A stretch of DNA of 64,000 nt from Brevibacillus porteri (GTDB taxonomy: Bacteria; Bacillota; Bacilli; Brevibacillales; Brevibacillaceae): the NCBI RefSeq assembly GCF_003013475.1, contig NZ_PXZO01000023.1, forward strand, positions 1 to 64,000, given 5' to 3'. A model generated the notes under the pieces. It saw only the letters and a list, made by a program, of their open reading frames with translations, was not told the origin of the DNA and did not search any database. A program made the position numbers and the translations under genes. Shown here in pieces: positions 54,487-63,580 of the stretch (positions are counted from its first letter, which is position 1; every line of letters begins with the position of its first letter).

Positions 54487-54705
54487 TTATCTGTTAGCGA
54501 AAGCGTCCGCAGCAGCCAGGAGGGCACCAACGACAGTGATCCGGGCATCTCCGTCTGTGGTCAAACTCCCAACTTCGGTAAGGTCTCTGCCATGCTCCTC
54601 CACGATCCCATCCTGGTGGCCGTTCTCGATCTCTTTGCCAAGGGTAATAAGAAGAATGTCCTTCCCGCGAAGAATACGATGATTGCCATTGAGAGCTTTG
54701 ATAAT
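54487..54705 (-). CDS. Small ORF, 72 residues, without a standard start codon
   Basis: This frame reads IIKALNGNHRILRGKDIL, ITLGKEIENGHQDGIVEEHG, RDLTEVGSLTTDGDARITV and VGALLAAADAFANR, with a balanced composition and a plausible fold. A TGA lies directly before it, so translation would need ATT at 54705, the internal GTG at about 54591, or a sequence error: a GTG at 54709 with an AAGGCGG-like site four bases out of frame would fit if one base were removed. It is enclosed by terminators at 54437 and 54821, which favours an independent minus-strand transcript. Function unknown. Confidence 0.45.
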   Translation of the reverse strand: MIKALNGNHRILRGKDILLITLGKEIENGHQDGIVEEHGRDLTEVGSLTTDGDARITVVGALLAAADAFANR

Positions 54706-54820
54706 TCACGCAACCGCCTTCTTTCCTCTTATTTTTTGCTGACTATATGTGTATATGCACGGTGGCGTTCATCCGCATAGACTACTGACATCCCTATAAA
54801 TAAAAGGGTATCTACCTATC

Positions 54821-54862
54821 AAAAAAACCGGTAATCCTACGAACAGGAATGACCGGCTTTTG
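54821..54862 (-). terminator. Terminator after glpP
   Basis: CCGGT (54828-54832) and TCCT pair with AGGA and ACCGG (54852-54856) in a stem with small internal mismatches, followed by a T run on the minus strand, about 20 bp after the glpP stop. Confidence 0.75.
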
Positions 54863-54879
54863 ACTACCCTAATATGTCC

Positions 54880-55434
54880 TTATGATTTCGTCCACAGCTC
54901 TCTGCGAGAAGTGGTTACAGATGTCGCACCGGCAAGAATAGCGCGATCCACATCTTCCTTTGTACGAATAAATCCTCCAGCGATAACCGGAATGCTGGTT
55001 CGTACAGTAATTTCTTCGATCAGGTGGGGAATGATTCCTGGCAAAACCTCGACGTAATCCGGTTTGGTTCTCGCAAGCTGGGTAAGGCTGCTGTCTAATG
55101 CCATCGTATCAATGAGAAACAGTCGTTGGATGGAAATGAGCCCTTTTTTCTTGGCGGCAAGAACGGCACTGTTCCGTGTGGTGATGATTCCTTCGGGCTG
55201 GGCTTCTTGCGCAAGAAACTCCATCGCATATTCATCAGACTTCAAGCCGTCTATGAGATCAGCATGGATCAGCAGTTTTTTCCCGAATGCTCTGGCCCGT
55301 TTTCCCAGTGGCTTTACTTGCGCAACATGAGCATTCAGCAAAATAATGCGCTCGTAGCAGCTTTCCATGAGTTCATCAAATTCTTTTAATGTCCGGGCGG
55401 CAGGAAGTATTTTTTGATTGATCAGGTTTGCCAA
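54880..55434 (-). CDS. glpP: Glycerol-3-phosphate-responsive antiterminator GlpP
   Basis: The 184-residue protein is GlpP, an RNA-binding antiterminator that lets RNA polymerase read through leader terminators when glycerol-3-phosphate is present. Typical segments are IILLNAHVAQVKPLGKRARAFGKKLLIHADLIDGLKSDEYAMEFL, FLIDTMALDSS and PVIAGGFIRTKEDVDRAILAGATSVTTS. It is 13 bp after glpD. Its expected RNA targets are the glpF and glpD leaders in this window. Confidence 0.94.
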   Translation of the reverse strand: MANLINQKILPAARTLKEFDELMESCYERIILLNAHVAQVKPLGKRARAFGKKLLIHADLIDGLKSDEYAMEFLAQEAQPEGIITTRNSAVLAAKKKGLISIQRLFLIDTMALDSSLTQLARTKPDYVEVLPGIIPHLIEEITVRTSIPVIAGGFIRTKEDVDRAILAGATSVTTSRRELWTKS

Positions 55435-55447
55435 TCACGAATCACCC

Positions 55448-57118
55448 CTATTGAAATGTTTTCGCAAGATGATATTCCTCTTCAAACGCTTTTATTTCAT
55501 GTTCTTTCCTCTCATCCGACCATTGCAGCTCATGAGCGAGCTCTTCTCCCACCATTCGATACACAGGCTCCAGTGTATCCCTCTCGAAGAATAGTCTGCC
55601 ACTACGACGAATCAGAAAATCACTCATGGTCATGACCATTTCTTCCTTTACAGCGTAGCGCAGTTCTGCTTTCAGCAGTGCTTCGATTGGAGACACATTT
55701 TGAGCATTTTGTGTCAAAAACTCCAGGCACATTGTTACGATTTGCTCACTGTTGCTTCCATATTTTCCGACCAGAACGCGGATTTGTTCCTCGGTGATTC
55801 CCCATTGGCGAAGTCGCTCTGCCTGTGCTTTCACAAATACAGGAATCTTGGCTGCGGAGTCAAATTTTCCGCCAGCGAGGACGATTTTGTCTGTCCGACA
55901 AGCTTCAAATGCTCTGCCCTCTTCTTCCGTCAACTGCTTGGCCACCACATCCACAATGCGCTCGGCCATTTTGCGGAAGCCCGTCAATTTTCCACCTGCG
56001 ATCGTAATCAGCCCGCTTTTGGAATAAAAAATCTCGTCCTTGCGTGACAATTCGGATGGGGACTTGCCATCTTCATGGATCAGCGGTCTGAGTCCTGCCC
56101 AGCTGGAGCTGACATCCTGTTCCGTCAGCTTCACAGAAGGGAACATCTCGTTCGCGGCATTCAATACATACTCCATGTCTTCTCTCGTCACTGTTGGCCG
56201 CTCCAGCACACCTTTGTAATTCGTGTCAGTGGTACCGATATACGTACTGTTATTGCGCGGAATGGCAAACAGCATGCGCCCATCGGATACATCGAAATAA
56301 ACGGCCTGCTTCAAAGGCAGTCTGTTATATGGCACGACCAGGTGGACACCTTTTGTCAGGTGGAGGCGCTTACCATACAGGGAGTGGTCCTTTTCTCGAA
56401 GCTGATCCACCCAAGGACCTGCTGCGTTGACGATTTTTTTGGCATGGAGGGAGTACTCTGTGCCCGTAAGCAAATCCTTCGCGCTAATTCCGATGACTTT
56501 GCCGTTTTCATAAATAAAGCCAGTGGCTTCGGTATAGTTCACGCAAAGCGCTCCGTGCGAGCTTGCTGTTTTCATGACCTCAACCGTAAGTCTAGCATCA
56601 TCTGTCCGATACTCGAAATAAAGCCCGCCGCCCTTGAGAATATCGCGGCGCAAAAGCGGTTCTGCCTCCACAGTTCTCTCTTTGTTCAGCATGATGCGTC
56701 GTTCTTTTCTTTCGACTCCAGCCAACACATCGTAAACATACAAACCAATAGAGGTTGCCAGCTTGCCATAGGTACCATTTTTCACAATGGGCAAAATCAT
56801 TTTTTCCGGGATGACGATATGTGGCGCATTGCGATACAAAATAGCTCGCTCCCTGCCTACTTCCCGCACCAGCTGCACATCGCCCTGCTTCAAATAGCGC
56901 AATCCTCCATGAACGAGCTTGGTAGAGCGACTACTAGTGCCCGCAGCGAAGTCCTGTTTTTCCACGAGTCCGACACTCAGACCTCTCGCGGCTGCGTCGA
57001 GGGCAATACCTGCTCCCGTCACCCCACCGCCAATAACCAAAAGATCGAGTTGTTTCGTTGCCATTTTATCCAGACAAGCCTGGCGTTGACTTGATGATAA
57101 TGCATGTTGATCGTTCAT
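55448..57118 (-). CDS. glpD: Aerobic glycerol-3-phosphate dehydrogenase GlpD
   Basis: The 556-residue protein is the FAD-linked, membrane-associated enzyme that oxidises glycerol-3-phosphate to dihydroxyacetone phosphate. The FAD loop VIGGGVTGAGIALDAAARG and AAGTSSRSTKLVHGGLRYLKQGD are clear. ATG 57118 fits the family start and follows GAGAGGATG; an ATG at 57130 lies within that site. Its long leader holds a GlpP motif and a terminator. Confidence 0.95.
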   Translation of the reverse strand: MNDQHALSSSQRQACLDKMATKQLDLLVIGGGVTGAGIALDAAARGLSVGLVEKQDFAAGTSSRSTKLVHGGLRYLKQGDVQLVREVGRERAILYRNAPHIVIPEKMILPIVKNGTYGKLATSIGLYVYDVLAGVERKERRIMLNKERTVEAEPLLRRDILKGGGLYFEYRTDDARLTVEVMKTASSHGALCVNYTEATGFIYENGKVIGISAKDLLTGTEYSLHAKKIVNAAGPWVDQLREKDHSLYGKRLHLTKGVHLVVPYNRLPLKQAVYFDVSDGRMLFAIPRNNSTYIGTTDTNYKGVLERPTVTREDMEYVLNAANEMFPSVKLTEQDVSSSWAGLRPLIHEDGKSPSELSRKDEIFYSKSGLITIAGGKLTGFRKMAERIVDVVAKQLTEEEGRAFEACRTDKIVLAGGKFDSAAKIPVFVKAQAERLRQWGITEEQIRVLVGKYGSNSEQIVTMCLEFLTQNAQNVSPIEALLKAELRYAVKEEMVMTMSDFLIRRSGRLFFERDTLEPVYRMVGEELAHELQWSDERKEHEIKAFEEEYHLAKTFQ

Positions 57119-57142
57119 CGTTCTTCTCATCCTCTCTAAAAG

Positions 57143-57207
57143 AAAAAGACAGCCAATATCCAAAAGAAGCAATGCAATGTCATTGCTCTTCTGATACTGG
57201 CTGTCTC
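57143..57207 (-). terminator. Leader terminator of glpD (GlpP target)
   Basis: A long stem pairs AGACAGCCA and AGCAATG (57147-57174) with CATTGCT and TGGCTGTCT (57181-57206), followed by a T run, between the promoter and the glpD start. A terminator in this place fits GlpP-dependent antitermination as in B. subtilis. Confidence 0.88.
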
Positions 57208-57212
57208 CGTAG

Positions 57213-57234
57213 TCTCCACAGCATGATTAACTTA
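57213..57234 (-). promoter_or_regulatory. GlpP-type leader motif before glpD
   Basis: Read on the minus strand, TAAGTTAAT, two variable bases and TGCTGTGGAGA form a 22-base motif that also occurs in the glpF leader (59813-59834) with only two changes. In both it begins 7 bases after the -10 box, so it would be the very 5' end of the mRNA. It is the probable GlpP binding site. Confidence 0.7.
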
Positions 57235-57240
57235 TCTTTA

Positions 57241-58801
<1,561 letters not shown>

Positions 58802-58819
58802 TCATTCTTACCTTTATGT

Positions 58820-59650
58820 CTAGGAACGCGCACTCTCGGATGCGAGTCGCTCCTTGCTGCCGATTGATTTTTTGGTTGTCATTCCGACCACGATGGCAAT
58901 CACCATGAAAGCCGCTAATGCTATTACACCTGTCAGCGAATGATCTGTAAACGTCCATTTGTAAAAAAACGCTCCACTTACTGCTCCAATGATAGGTCCA
59001 ACAACAGGAATCCATGCATAGCGCCAGTTGGACTTTCCTTTGCCGTGGATGGGCAAGAGAGCATGAGCGAGACGAGGTCCCAGGTCACGGGCTGGATTGA
59101 TCGCATAACCAGTAGTACCACCAAGAGACAAACCAATTGCGACAATCAGGAAGCCAACGATAAACGGATTCAGTCCTTCTGCAAATTTATTCGCTCCGAT
59201 CGCCAGTAGACCGAGCACCAAGAAAAACGTACCTAAAATTTCACTGAACAGATTCGCGACTGTATTGGGAATCGCGGGACCTGTTGCAAATACCCCCAAT
59301 TTGGCTCCTGCATCATTCGTCTCACGCCAATGCGGGTAATAAAAGATCCAGACGAACGTCGCTCCCATAAACGCCCCTATCAGTTGAGCCGCTATGTAGC
59401 CCGGAACATGCTCCCACGGAAATTGACCGATGCTTGCCAGTGCAATCGTAAGTGCCGGATTCAAATGCGCTCCGCTAATGCTTCCTACTGCATACGCTCC
59501 GCACGCAACTGCCAGACCCCACCCCAGCGTAATGACAATCCAACCGCCGTTTTGGGAGTACGCCTTTTTCAAGTTTTGTCCGGCGCAAACACCTGCCCCC
59601 AAAATGATCAAGATCATCGTCCCGATCAATTCCCCTACATAAATAGACAT
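58820..59650 (-). CDS. glpF: Glycerol uptake facilitator
   Basis: The 276-residue protein is an aquaglyceroporin with six helices and both NPA-type boxes: GAHLNPALTIAL (about 60-71) and GYAINPARDLGPR (about 180-192), the Asp after NPAR marking a glycerol channel. It lets glycerol diffuse into the cell before GlpK traps it. Leader and promoter elements upstream fit control by GlpP and CcpA. Confidence 0.95.
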   Translation of the reverse strand: MSIYVGELIGTMILIILGAGVCAGQNLKKAYSQNGGWIVITLGWGLAVACGAYAVGSISGAHLNPALTIALASIGQFPWEHVPGYIAAQLIGAFMGATFVWIFYYPHWRETNDAGAKLGVFATGPAIPNTVANLFSEILGTFFLVLGLLAIGANKFAEGLNPFIVGFLIVAIGLSLGGTTGYAINPARDLGPRLAHALLPIHGKGKSNWRYAWIPVVGPIIGAVSGAFFYKWTFTDHSLTGVIALAAFMVIAIVVGMTTKKSIGSKERLASESARS

Positions 59651-59692
59651 GCCCCATCCTCCCCCTTTTTGGAAAAAACATAAACCTACTCC

Positions 59693-59708
59693 TGTTAAGC
59701 GCTTACAA
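59693..59708 (-). promoter_or_regulatory. cre-like site in the glpF leader
   Basis: TGTTAAGCGCTTACAA holds the palindrome TTAAGCGCTTA, close to a CcpA cre site but with the TG of the left arm shifted. It lies between the leader terminator and the glpF start, where bound CcpA could block elongation. glpFK is known to be glucose-repressed in B. subtilis. Confidence 0.45.
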
Positions 59709-59744
59709 TACGCTAACTCCTTTGTGGTTTATCTGGAGAGAAAA

Positions 59745-59802
59745 TAAAAAAGCTAATACTCGCTAAACAAGAGCTAATGCCCTCATTTTGCAAATATTAG
59801 CT
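59745..59802 (-). terminator. Leader terminator of glpFK with an alternative pairing
   Basis: AGCTAATA (59751-59758) pairs with TATTAGCT (59795-59802), with a T run after it on the minus strand. The same strand can instead pair its 5' arm with a copy of ATTAGCT (complement of AGCTAAT at 59772-59778), giving a mutually exclusive short hairpin. This layout suits antitermination by GlpP. Confidence 0.75.
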
Positions 59803-59812
59803 GATCTCCCAA

Positions 59813-59834
59813 TCTCCACAGCACTATTAACTTA
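59813..59834 (-). promoter_or_regulatory. GlpP-type leader motif before glpF
   Basis: The 22-base motif TAAGTTAAT, AG, TGCTGTGGAGA on the minus strand differs from that at glpD in two positions. It starts 7 bases after the -10 box, at the expected 5' end of the transcript. Confidence 0.7.
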
Positions 59835-59840
59835 AGACCT

Positions 59841-59870
59841 ACTATATAGCCACCGCTCAAAATTTGTCAA
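59841..59870 (-). promoter_or_regulatory. glpFK promoter
   Basis: A perfect TTGACA (59865-59870) and TATAGT (59841-59846) are 18 bp apart on the minus strand. The TGA inside TTGACA is also the stop codon of the YvaD-like gene. Confidence 0.7.
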
Positions 59871-60289
59871 GAATCCCTTTCCTTCACTTTTGCCAATTCT
59901 CGCATCAAGCCCGGCAAAAAGAATAACGGATATATCAGCAGGTACAGGTTCGGAATCCACCAGGACCAATCGTAATCTGCCTTGAACGCCCAAAAAGCGA
60001 TCGCCTGCAAACCCGAGCAGGATGTCAAAACGAGCGACAGCATGGCAAGCGGCTTCCAGATGTGCCGTCCTCTGCGATAGGCGTACAGACTGGCAAAGCC
60101 CGTGATGGAAATGAAAATATCCAATGGAAAAAAGGACAAGTTCCATGCAAGCAAATTGGGGTTGTAGTAATCCTGATACAGATATTCCACAGGGAGAAGC
60201 TCCAAAAATGTAACAAGCCAGTATACAACAAAAGCAACATCGGTGATCCAGAAGAACACTAGCATTGCTCTTGCATTTTTCTCACTCAT
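59867..60289 (-). CDS. YvaD-like membrane protein (DUF5360)
   Basis: The 140-residue protein has four hydrophobic segments (about 8-30, 45-68, 78-100, 110-130) and is rich in Trp and Tyr. It resembles B. subtilis YvaD, and the following genes match YvaE and YvaF, so the block yvaDEF appears conserved. Function is unknown. Its start overlaps the stop of the SMR transporter gene by 4 bp. Confidence 0.8.
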   Translation of the reverse strand: MSEKNARAMLVFFWITDVAFVVYWLVTFLELLPVEYLYQDYYNPNLLAWNLSFFPLDIFISITGFASLYAYRRGRHIWKPLAMLSLVLTSCSGLQAIAFWAFKADYDWSWWIPNLYLLIYPLFFLPGLMRELAKVKERDS

Positions 60290-60648
60290 TTCGCCTCAGC
60301 TACTCCTGTCTCTTTAGAAGATTGCGCGTGGGAGGTGTCTCCCAGATTCAACAGCACACAGCCCACAATGATCAGTCCGACAGCAATCAATTTTTTGACA
60401 GTGAAGGCGTCCTTGAAGACCACCACACCAATGACCGCGATGATCGCGGTGCCGAGACCAGACCAGATGGCATAGGCGGTCCCGACCTCCATTTCCTTGA
60501 GCGCCAGGCTCAGCGACGAGAAGCACAAAATATAAAAGATAAACATCATCACACTAGGGACAGGCTTGCTCAGCCCGTCAGACAGCTTCATCGATGTTGT
60601 TCCAGCCACCTCTAGCAAAATGGCCATTAATAGATAGACCCAACTCAT
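60286..60648 (-). CDS. SMR-family multidrug transporter (YvaE-like)
   Basis: The 120-residue protein has four helices and the SMR core: the membrane Glu in LLMAILLEVAGTTSMKLSDG near position 13 and the stretch GTAYAIWSGLGTAIIAVIG. SMR proteins exchange protons for lipophilic cations or guanidinium. A single gene is present, so a homodimer is likely. It stands between the TetR gene and the YvaD-like gene. Confidence 0.9.
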   Translation of the reverse strand: MSWVYLLMAILLEVAGTTSMKLSDGLSKPVPSVMMFIFYILCFSSLSLALKEMEVGTAYAIWSGLGTAIIAVIGVVVFKDAFTVKKLIAVGLIIVGCVLLNLGDTSHAQSSKETGVAEAK

Positions 60649-60662
60649 TATGTTCCTCCTAC

Positions 60663-61232
60663 TTACTTGTTTGAAGACGAAGAATCTACGATGCCACCTA
60701 GTAAAATATCGATGACTGCATCCAGCGCATCGCCAATCGTCACTTGATGCTGGTTCGCCAACTGCTGATCAATCAACTGGTTGAGCGTCCCGGTATACAT
60801 CTGAATCAGGATCGGAAGCTGGATACGACGAAACACGCCCTTCTCAACCCCTTGCTCCAGAATGATCCGAACATGCTCCCACTCCTGTTGATTGAACTCG
60901 TCGATCAGCTTCCATTGCTCGGGATAGTAGCGCTTCAGCTCGTACCACACGCGCAGGTCCGTTCGTGAGAAGTTGTTCGGGACCAGTGCCAGGAGTTGTC
61001 GCATCTTCTCTACCAAATCGAGGTCAAGATCATGTAAAATCTGATCCTCCGCTTTACGCAAATCCTCGATGTTTTCTTCAATGACTTTGGTGATCAAGGC
61101 TTCTTTCGAAGGAAAGCTCGCATACAACGTCTTGGTACTAACGCCTGCGCGCCGAGCTAAATCGGACATGGTAAAACGGACGCCCTTGGTCTCAATCTCA
61201 TGATAGGCGCATTGTAGGATTCGCTCCTGCAT
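60663..61232 (-). CDS. TetR-family regulator (YvaF-like)
   Basis: The 189-residue protein has the TetR helix-turn-helix RFTMSDLARRAGVSTKTLYASFPSKEALI (about 20-48) and a divergent ligand domain. It is first in the operon with the SMR gene (14-bp gap), so it probably represses that operon and answers to a drug-like ligand. The upstream 61233-61323 segment should hold the promoter. Confidence 0.9.
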   Translation of the reverse strand: MQERILQCAYHEIETKGVRFTMSDLARRAGVSTKTLYASFPSKEALITKVIEENIEDLRKAEDQILHDLDLDLVEKMRQLLALVPNNFSRTDLRVWYELKRYYPEQWKLIDEFNQQEWEHVRIILEQGVEKGVFRRIQLPILIQMYTGTLNQLIDQQLANQHQVTIGDALDAVIDILLGGIVDSSSSNK

Positions 61233-61323
61233 GTTCTTGCCCTCCTTTCGAAAATAAGGAAAATATTTTGTTTTTCATATTTTCCAAAAGGTACTCTTAG
61301 CATAACGGCGTACTCATGCATTG

Positions 61324-62745
61324 TCAACAATCGCCAAACCACGCTTGGCTCAACGCTTCGATACCGGGTTCGATTTTTTCCAATGGAATACCCGCGAAGC
61401 CGAGGAAAAACTCTTTTGGCAAGGGATTAGGTGGCACCAGCCATGTAAACGATGCAGCCGAGGCTCTCACGCCTGCCTGAATCGCCCGCTTTTTCAACTC
61501 CTCCTCACTTCGCTCGCTGTTTACCCGCAGTAGGACGTGAAACCCCGCATCGGCTCCGATGACTGTCGCTCTATCGCCAAAATGCTTTTGCACAGCCAGC
61601 AGCAGCGCATCATGCTTTTTGCGGTACAGCTTGCGCATTTTTCGGACATGCTTTTCGAAGTATCCTTTTTCCATAAAGGCTTCCATCGTCCGCTGATGCA
61701 GTCGGGATGAAGATGGTTCCAGCAGTGTCTCGCGCAGCAGGTTGTGGTACGTATCCAGCAAAGATTCTGGCAAGACCATGTACCATATGCCGATTGCTGG
61801 CGCCAACACCTGCGCAAAGCTCCCCATATAGATCACATTCGCATCCGGGAGCAAACCCTGCATGGACGGAATCGGTCTGCCATGATAACGAAACTCTCCG
61901 TCATAATCGTCTTCGATGATGTATCCTCCCACATTCTTGGCCCATTCGAGCAATTGCAGCCGCTTGGATATGGGCATGATCATCCCACGTGGGTATTGAT
62001 GAGCCGAAGAAACGGCAGCCAGTCCAACCCCTGACTCATATAGCTCACTGACGCTAATTCCGTCCTCTGTCAGTGAGATCGGCACCACGTCGTATCCGTG
62101 CTGGCGAAACGTATTGGCAAACAGCAAATACCCCGGATTTTCTACGCTAATGCATTGGAACTGTGGCTTTACCATCAAACAGATCAAGGACAGCAAGCCA
62201 AACTGGTCCGCCCCAATCACCACTTGATTTGGCGAACAAGCGACACCCCGGTACCTGTGCAAGTAGTCAGCGATTTGCTTCCTGAGTCCAGCCTCCCCTT
62301 GCGGATCTCCATAAAAAAGATTCTCCTGCTGCTCTATGTGAAGCGTCTCATTGTACAAACGACGCCAAATCATGGTTGGAAATAACGAAAAATCATTGCG
62401 GGAGAGATGAAAGTCATAGACGTACTCCCGCTCGTCACGCACCATGGGCCGATGGATAGTTTGTGCGCTCGCACCAGCACCCGGTTTCACTTCAGGATCA
62501 GGCAATTTTTCCACGTAATACCCACTGCGTGGTTTACTTTGGATAAAACCTTCCGCCAACAGCTGTTGGTATGCCATCTCTACGGGTGTTGTGCTTAAGC
62601 CTAGCAAGTCAGCCAGCTTTCGAACGGACGGCAGCTTGCTACTCACCGCCAAGTGTCCTGCGACGATTTCCTTTTTCAAATAAGCATAAAGCTGTACGTA
62701 TTGCGGCTCGTTGTCATTTTCCTGCCATTTTGGGGTCAAGAGCAT
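61324..62745 (-). CDS. MocR-like regulator lacking the PLP lysine
   Basis: The 473-residue protein has a GntR helix-turn-helix (about 10-75, LPSVRKLADLLGLSTTPVEMAYQQLLAEGFI) and an aminotransferase-fold domain with IIEDDYDGEFRY. The usual SFSK, which holds PLP, reads SFAQ (Gln312), and PGLRIGY reads PAIGIWY, so the Arg is missing too. It may sense a ligand without PLP. ATG 62745 follows GGAGGGGG; 62763 is less well placed. Divergent from the acetyltransferase gene. Confidence 0.85.
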   Translation of the reverse strand: MLLTPKWQENDNEPQYVQLYAYLKKEIVAGHLAVSSKLPSVRKLADLLGLSTTPVEMAYQQLLAEGFIQSKPRSGYYVEKLPDPEVKPGAGASAQTIHRPMVRDEREYVYDFHLSRNDFSLFPTMIWRRLYNETLHIEQQENLFYGDPQGEAGLRKQIADYLHRYRGVACSPNQVVIGADQFGLLSLICLMVKPQFQCISVENPGYLLFANTFRQHGYDVVPISLTEDGISVSELYESGVGLAAVSSAHQYPRGMIMPISKRLQLLEWAKNVGGYIIEDDYDGEFRYHGRPIPSMQGLLPDANVIYMGSFAQVLAPAIGIWYMVLPESLLDTYHNLLRETLLEPSSSRLHQRTMEAFMEKGYFEKHVRKMRKLYRKKHDALLLAVQKHFGDRATVIGADAGFHVLLRVNSERSEEELKKRAIQAGVRASAASFTWLVPPNPLPKEFFLGFAGIPLEKIEPGIEALSQAWFGDC

Positions 62746-62861
62746 CTCGATTTCCCCCTCCATCTGTCCTTTTCATTTTTACAAAACTGCACATTTTCAA
62801 GTATACACTTGCTCGTTATCCTAAGAAAAAGAAGTTTTGAACGAACAGGAGGACAACGACT

Positions 62862-63437
62862 ATGTCTATGACACAGGAGAATACACGTGCAGCGGTTCGC
62901 TTTTTGGAAGGGGAACGCGTCTTTTTGCGACCGATTGGCACAGAAGATACCGAATTATACTTCCGCTCCTTGTTCAACAAGGAAACGCGTATGCTGACTG
63001 GTACCCAAAAACATTTCACGCGTGAGCAAATCCACCAGTACATCGAGAACAAAGGCCAGGACTCTTCCAGTGTCCTCTTATTGATCTGCCTGTGTGAAAA
63101 TGATCAGGTGATTGGCGACGTCCAGATCGGGGATATCGATCGGAATAATCGCAACGCCTTTATCCGAATTTCGATTGACCAAAATGCCCATCAAGGTAAA
63201 GGCTACGGCAGCGAAGCCCTCCTGCTGCTGCTCGATTATGGTTTTGGCATCCTCAATCTGCATCGCATCGAGCTAAACGTATTCGCCTTTAACGAACGTG
63301 CCATCCACACGTATGAAAAGCTCGGATTCCAGCGTGAAGGCGTACAGCGACAAGCCCTTTATTACAACCACACCTATCACGACTCTATTCTTATGTCCAT
63401 GCTGGCAGATGAATATCGGGCGAAATATGTAAAGTAA
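62862..63437 (+). CDS. GNAT-family N-acetyltransferase
   Basis: The 191-residue protein is a RimJ/SpeG-like acetyltransferase: FLRPIGTEDTELYFRSL at the start, the acetyl-CoA loop QNAHQGKGYGSEALLLLLDYGF and the end RAIHTYEKLGFQREGVQRQALYY. Polyamines, ribosomal proteins or drugs are possible substrates. ATG 62862 follows CAGGAGG. It is divergent from the MocR-like gene, which may control it. Confidence 0.88.
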   Translation: MSMTQENTRAAVRFLEGERVFLRPIGTEDTELYFRSLFNKETRMLTGTQKHFTREQIHQYIENKGQDSSSVLLLICLCENDQVIGDVQIGDIDRNNRNAFIRISIDQNAHQGKGYGSEALLLLLDYGFGILNLHRIELNVFAFNERAIHTYEKLGFQREGVQRQALYYNHTYHDSILMSMLADEYRAKYVK

Positions 63438-63450
63438 CAAAGAGAAAATG

Positions 63451-63486
63451 CACCCGGGAATCTCAAACCCAGGTGTGTTTTTTTAA
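63451..63486 (+). terminator. Terminator of the acetyltransferase gene
   Basis: CACC-C-GGG (63451-63458) pairs with CCC-A-GGTG (63468-63475) around a nine-base loop, and a run of T follows. Confidence 0.8.
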
Positions 63487-63580
63487 TCTAGGTAAACGAC
63501 TTCATAAAGGAGTATAATAGGGAAAATGGTAAGAAAAACCACTTACAAACAAAAGATCAGCGCAAGAAAGAGAGAGTGAC

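Noticed and set aside
54494-54709. 71-residue frame starting with GTG at 54709
   Set aside because: It has the better start signal but the protein is full of Arg, Trp, Pro and Cys; the overlapping frame ending at 54487 looks more like a real protein. Kept only as an explanation of the odd start.
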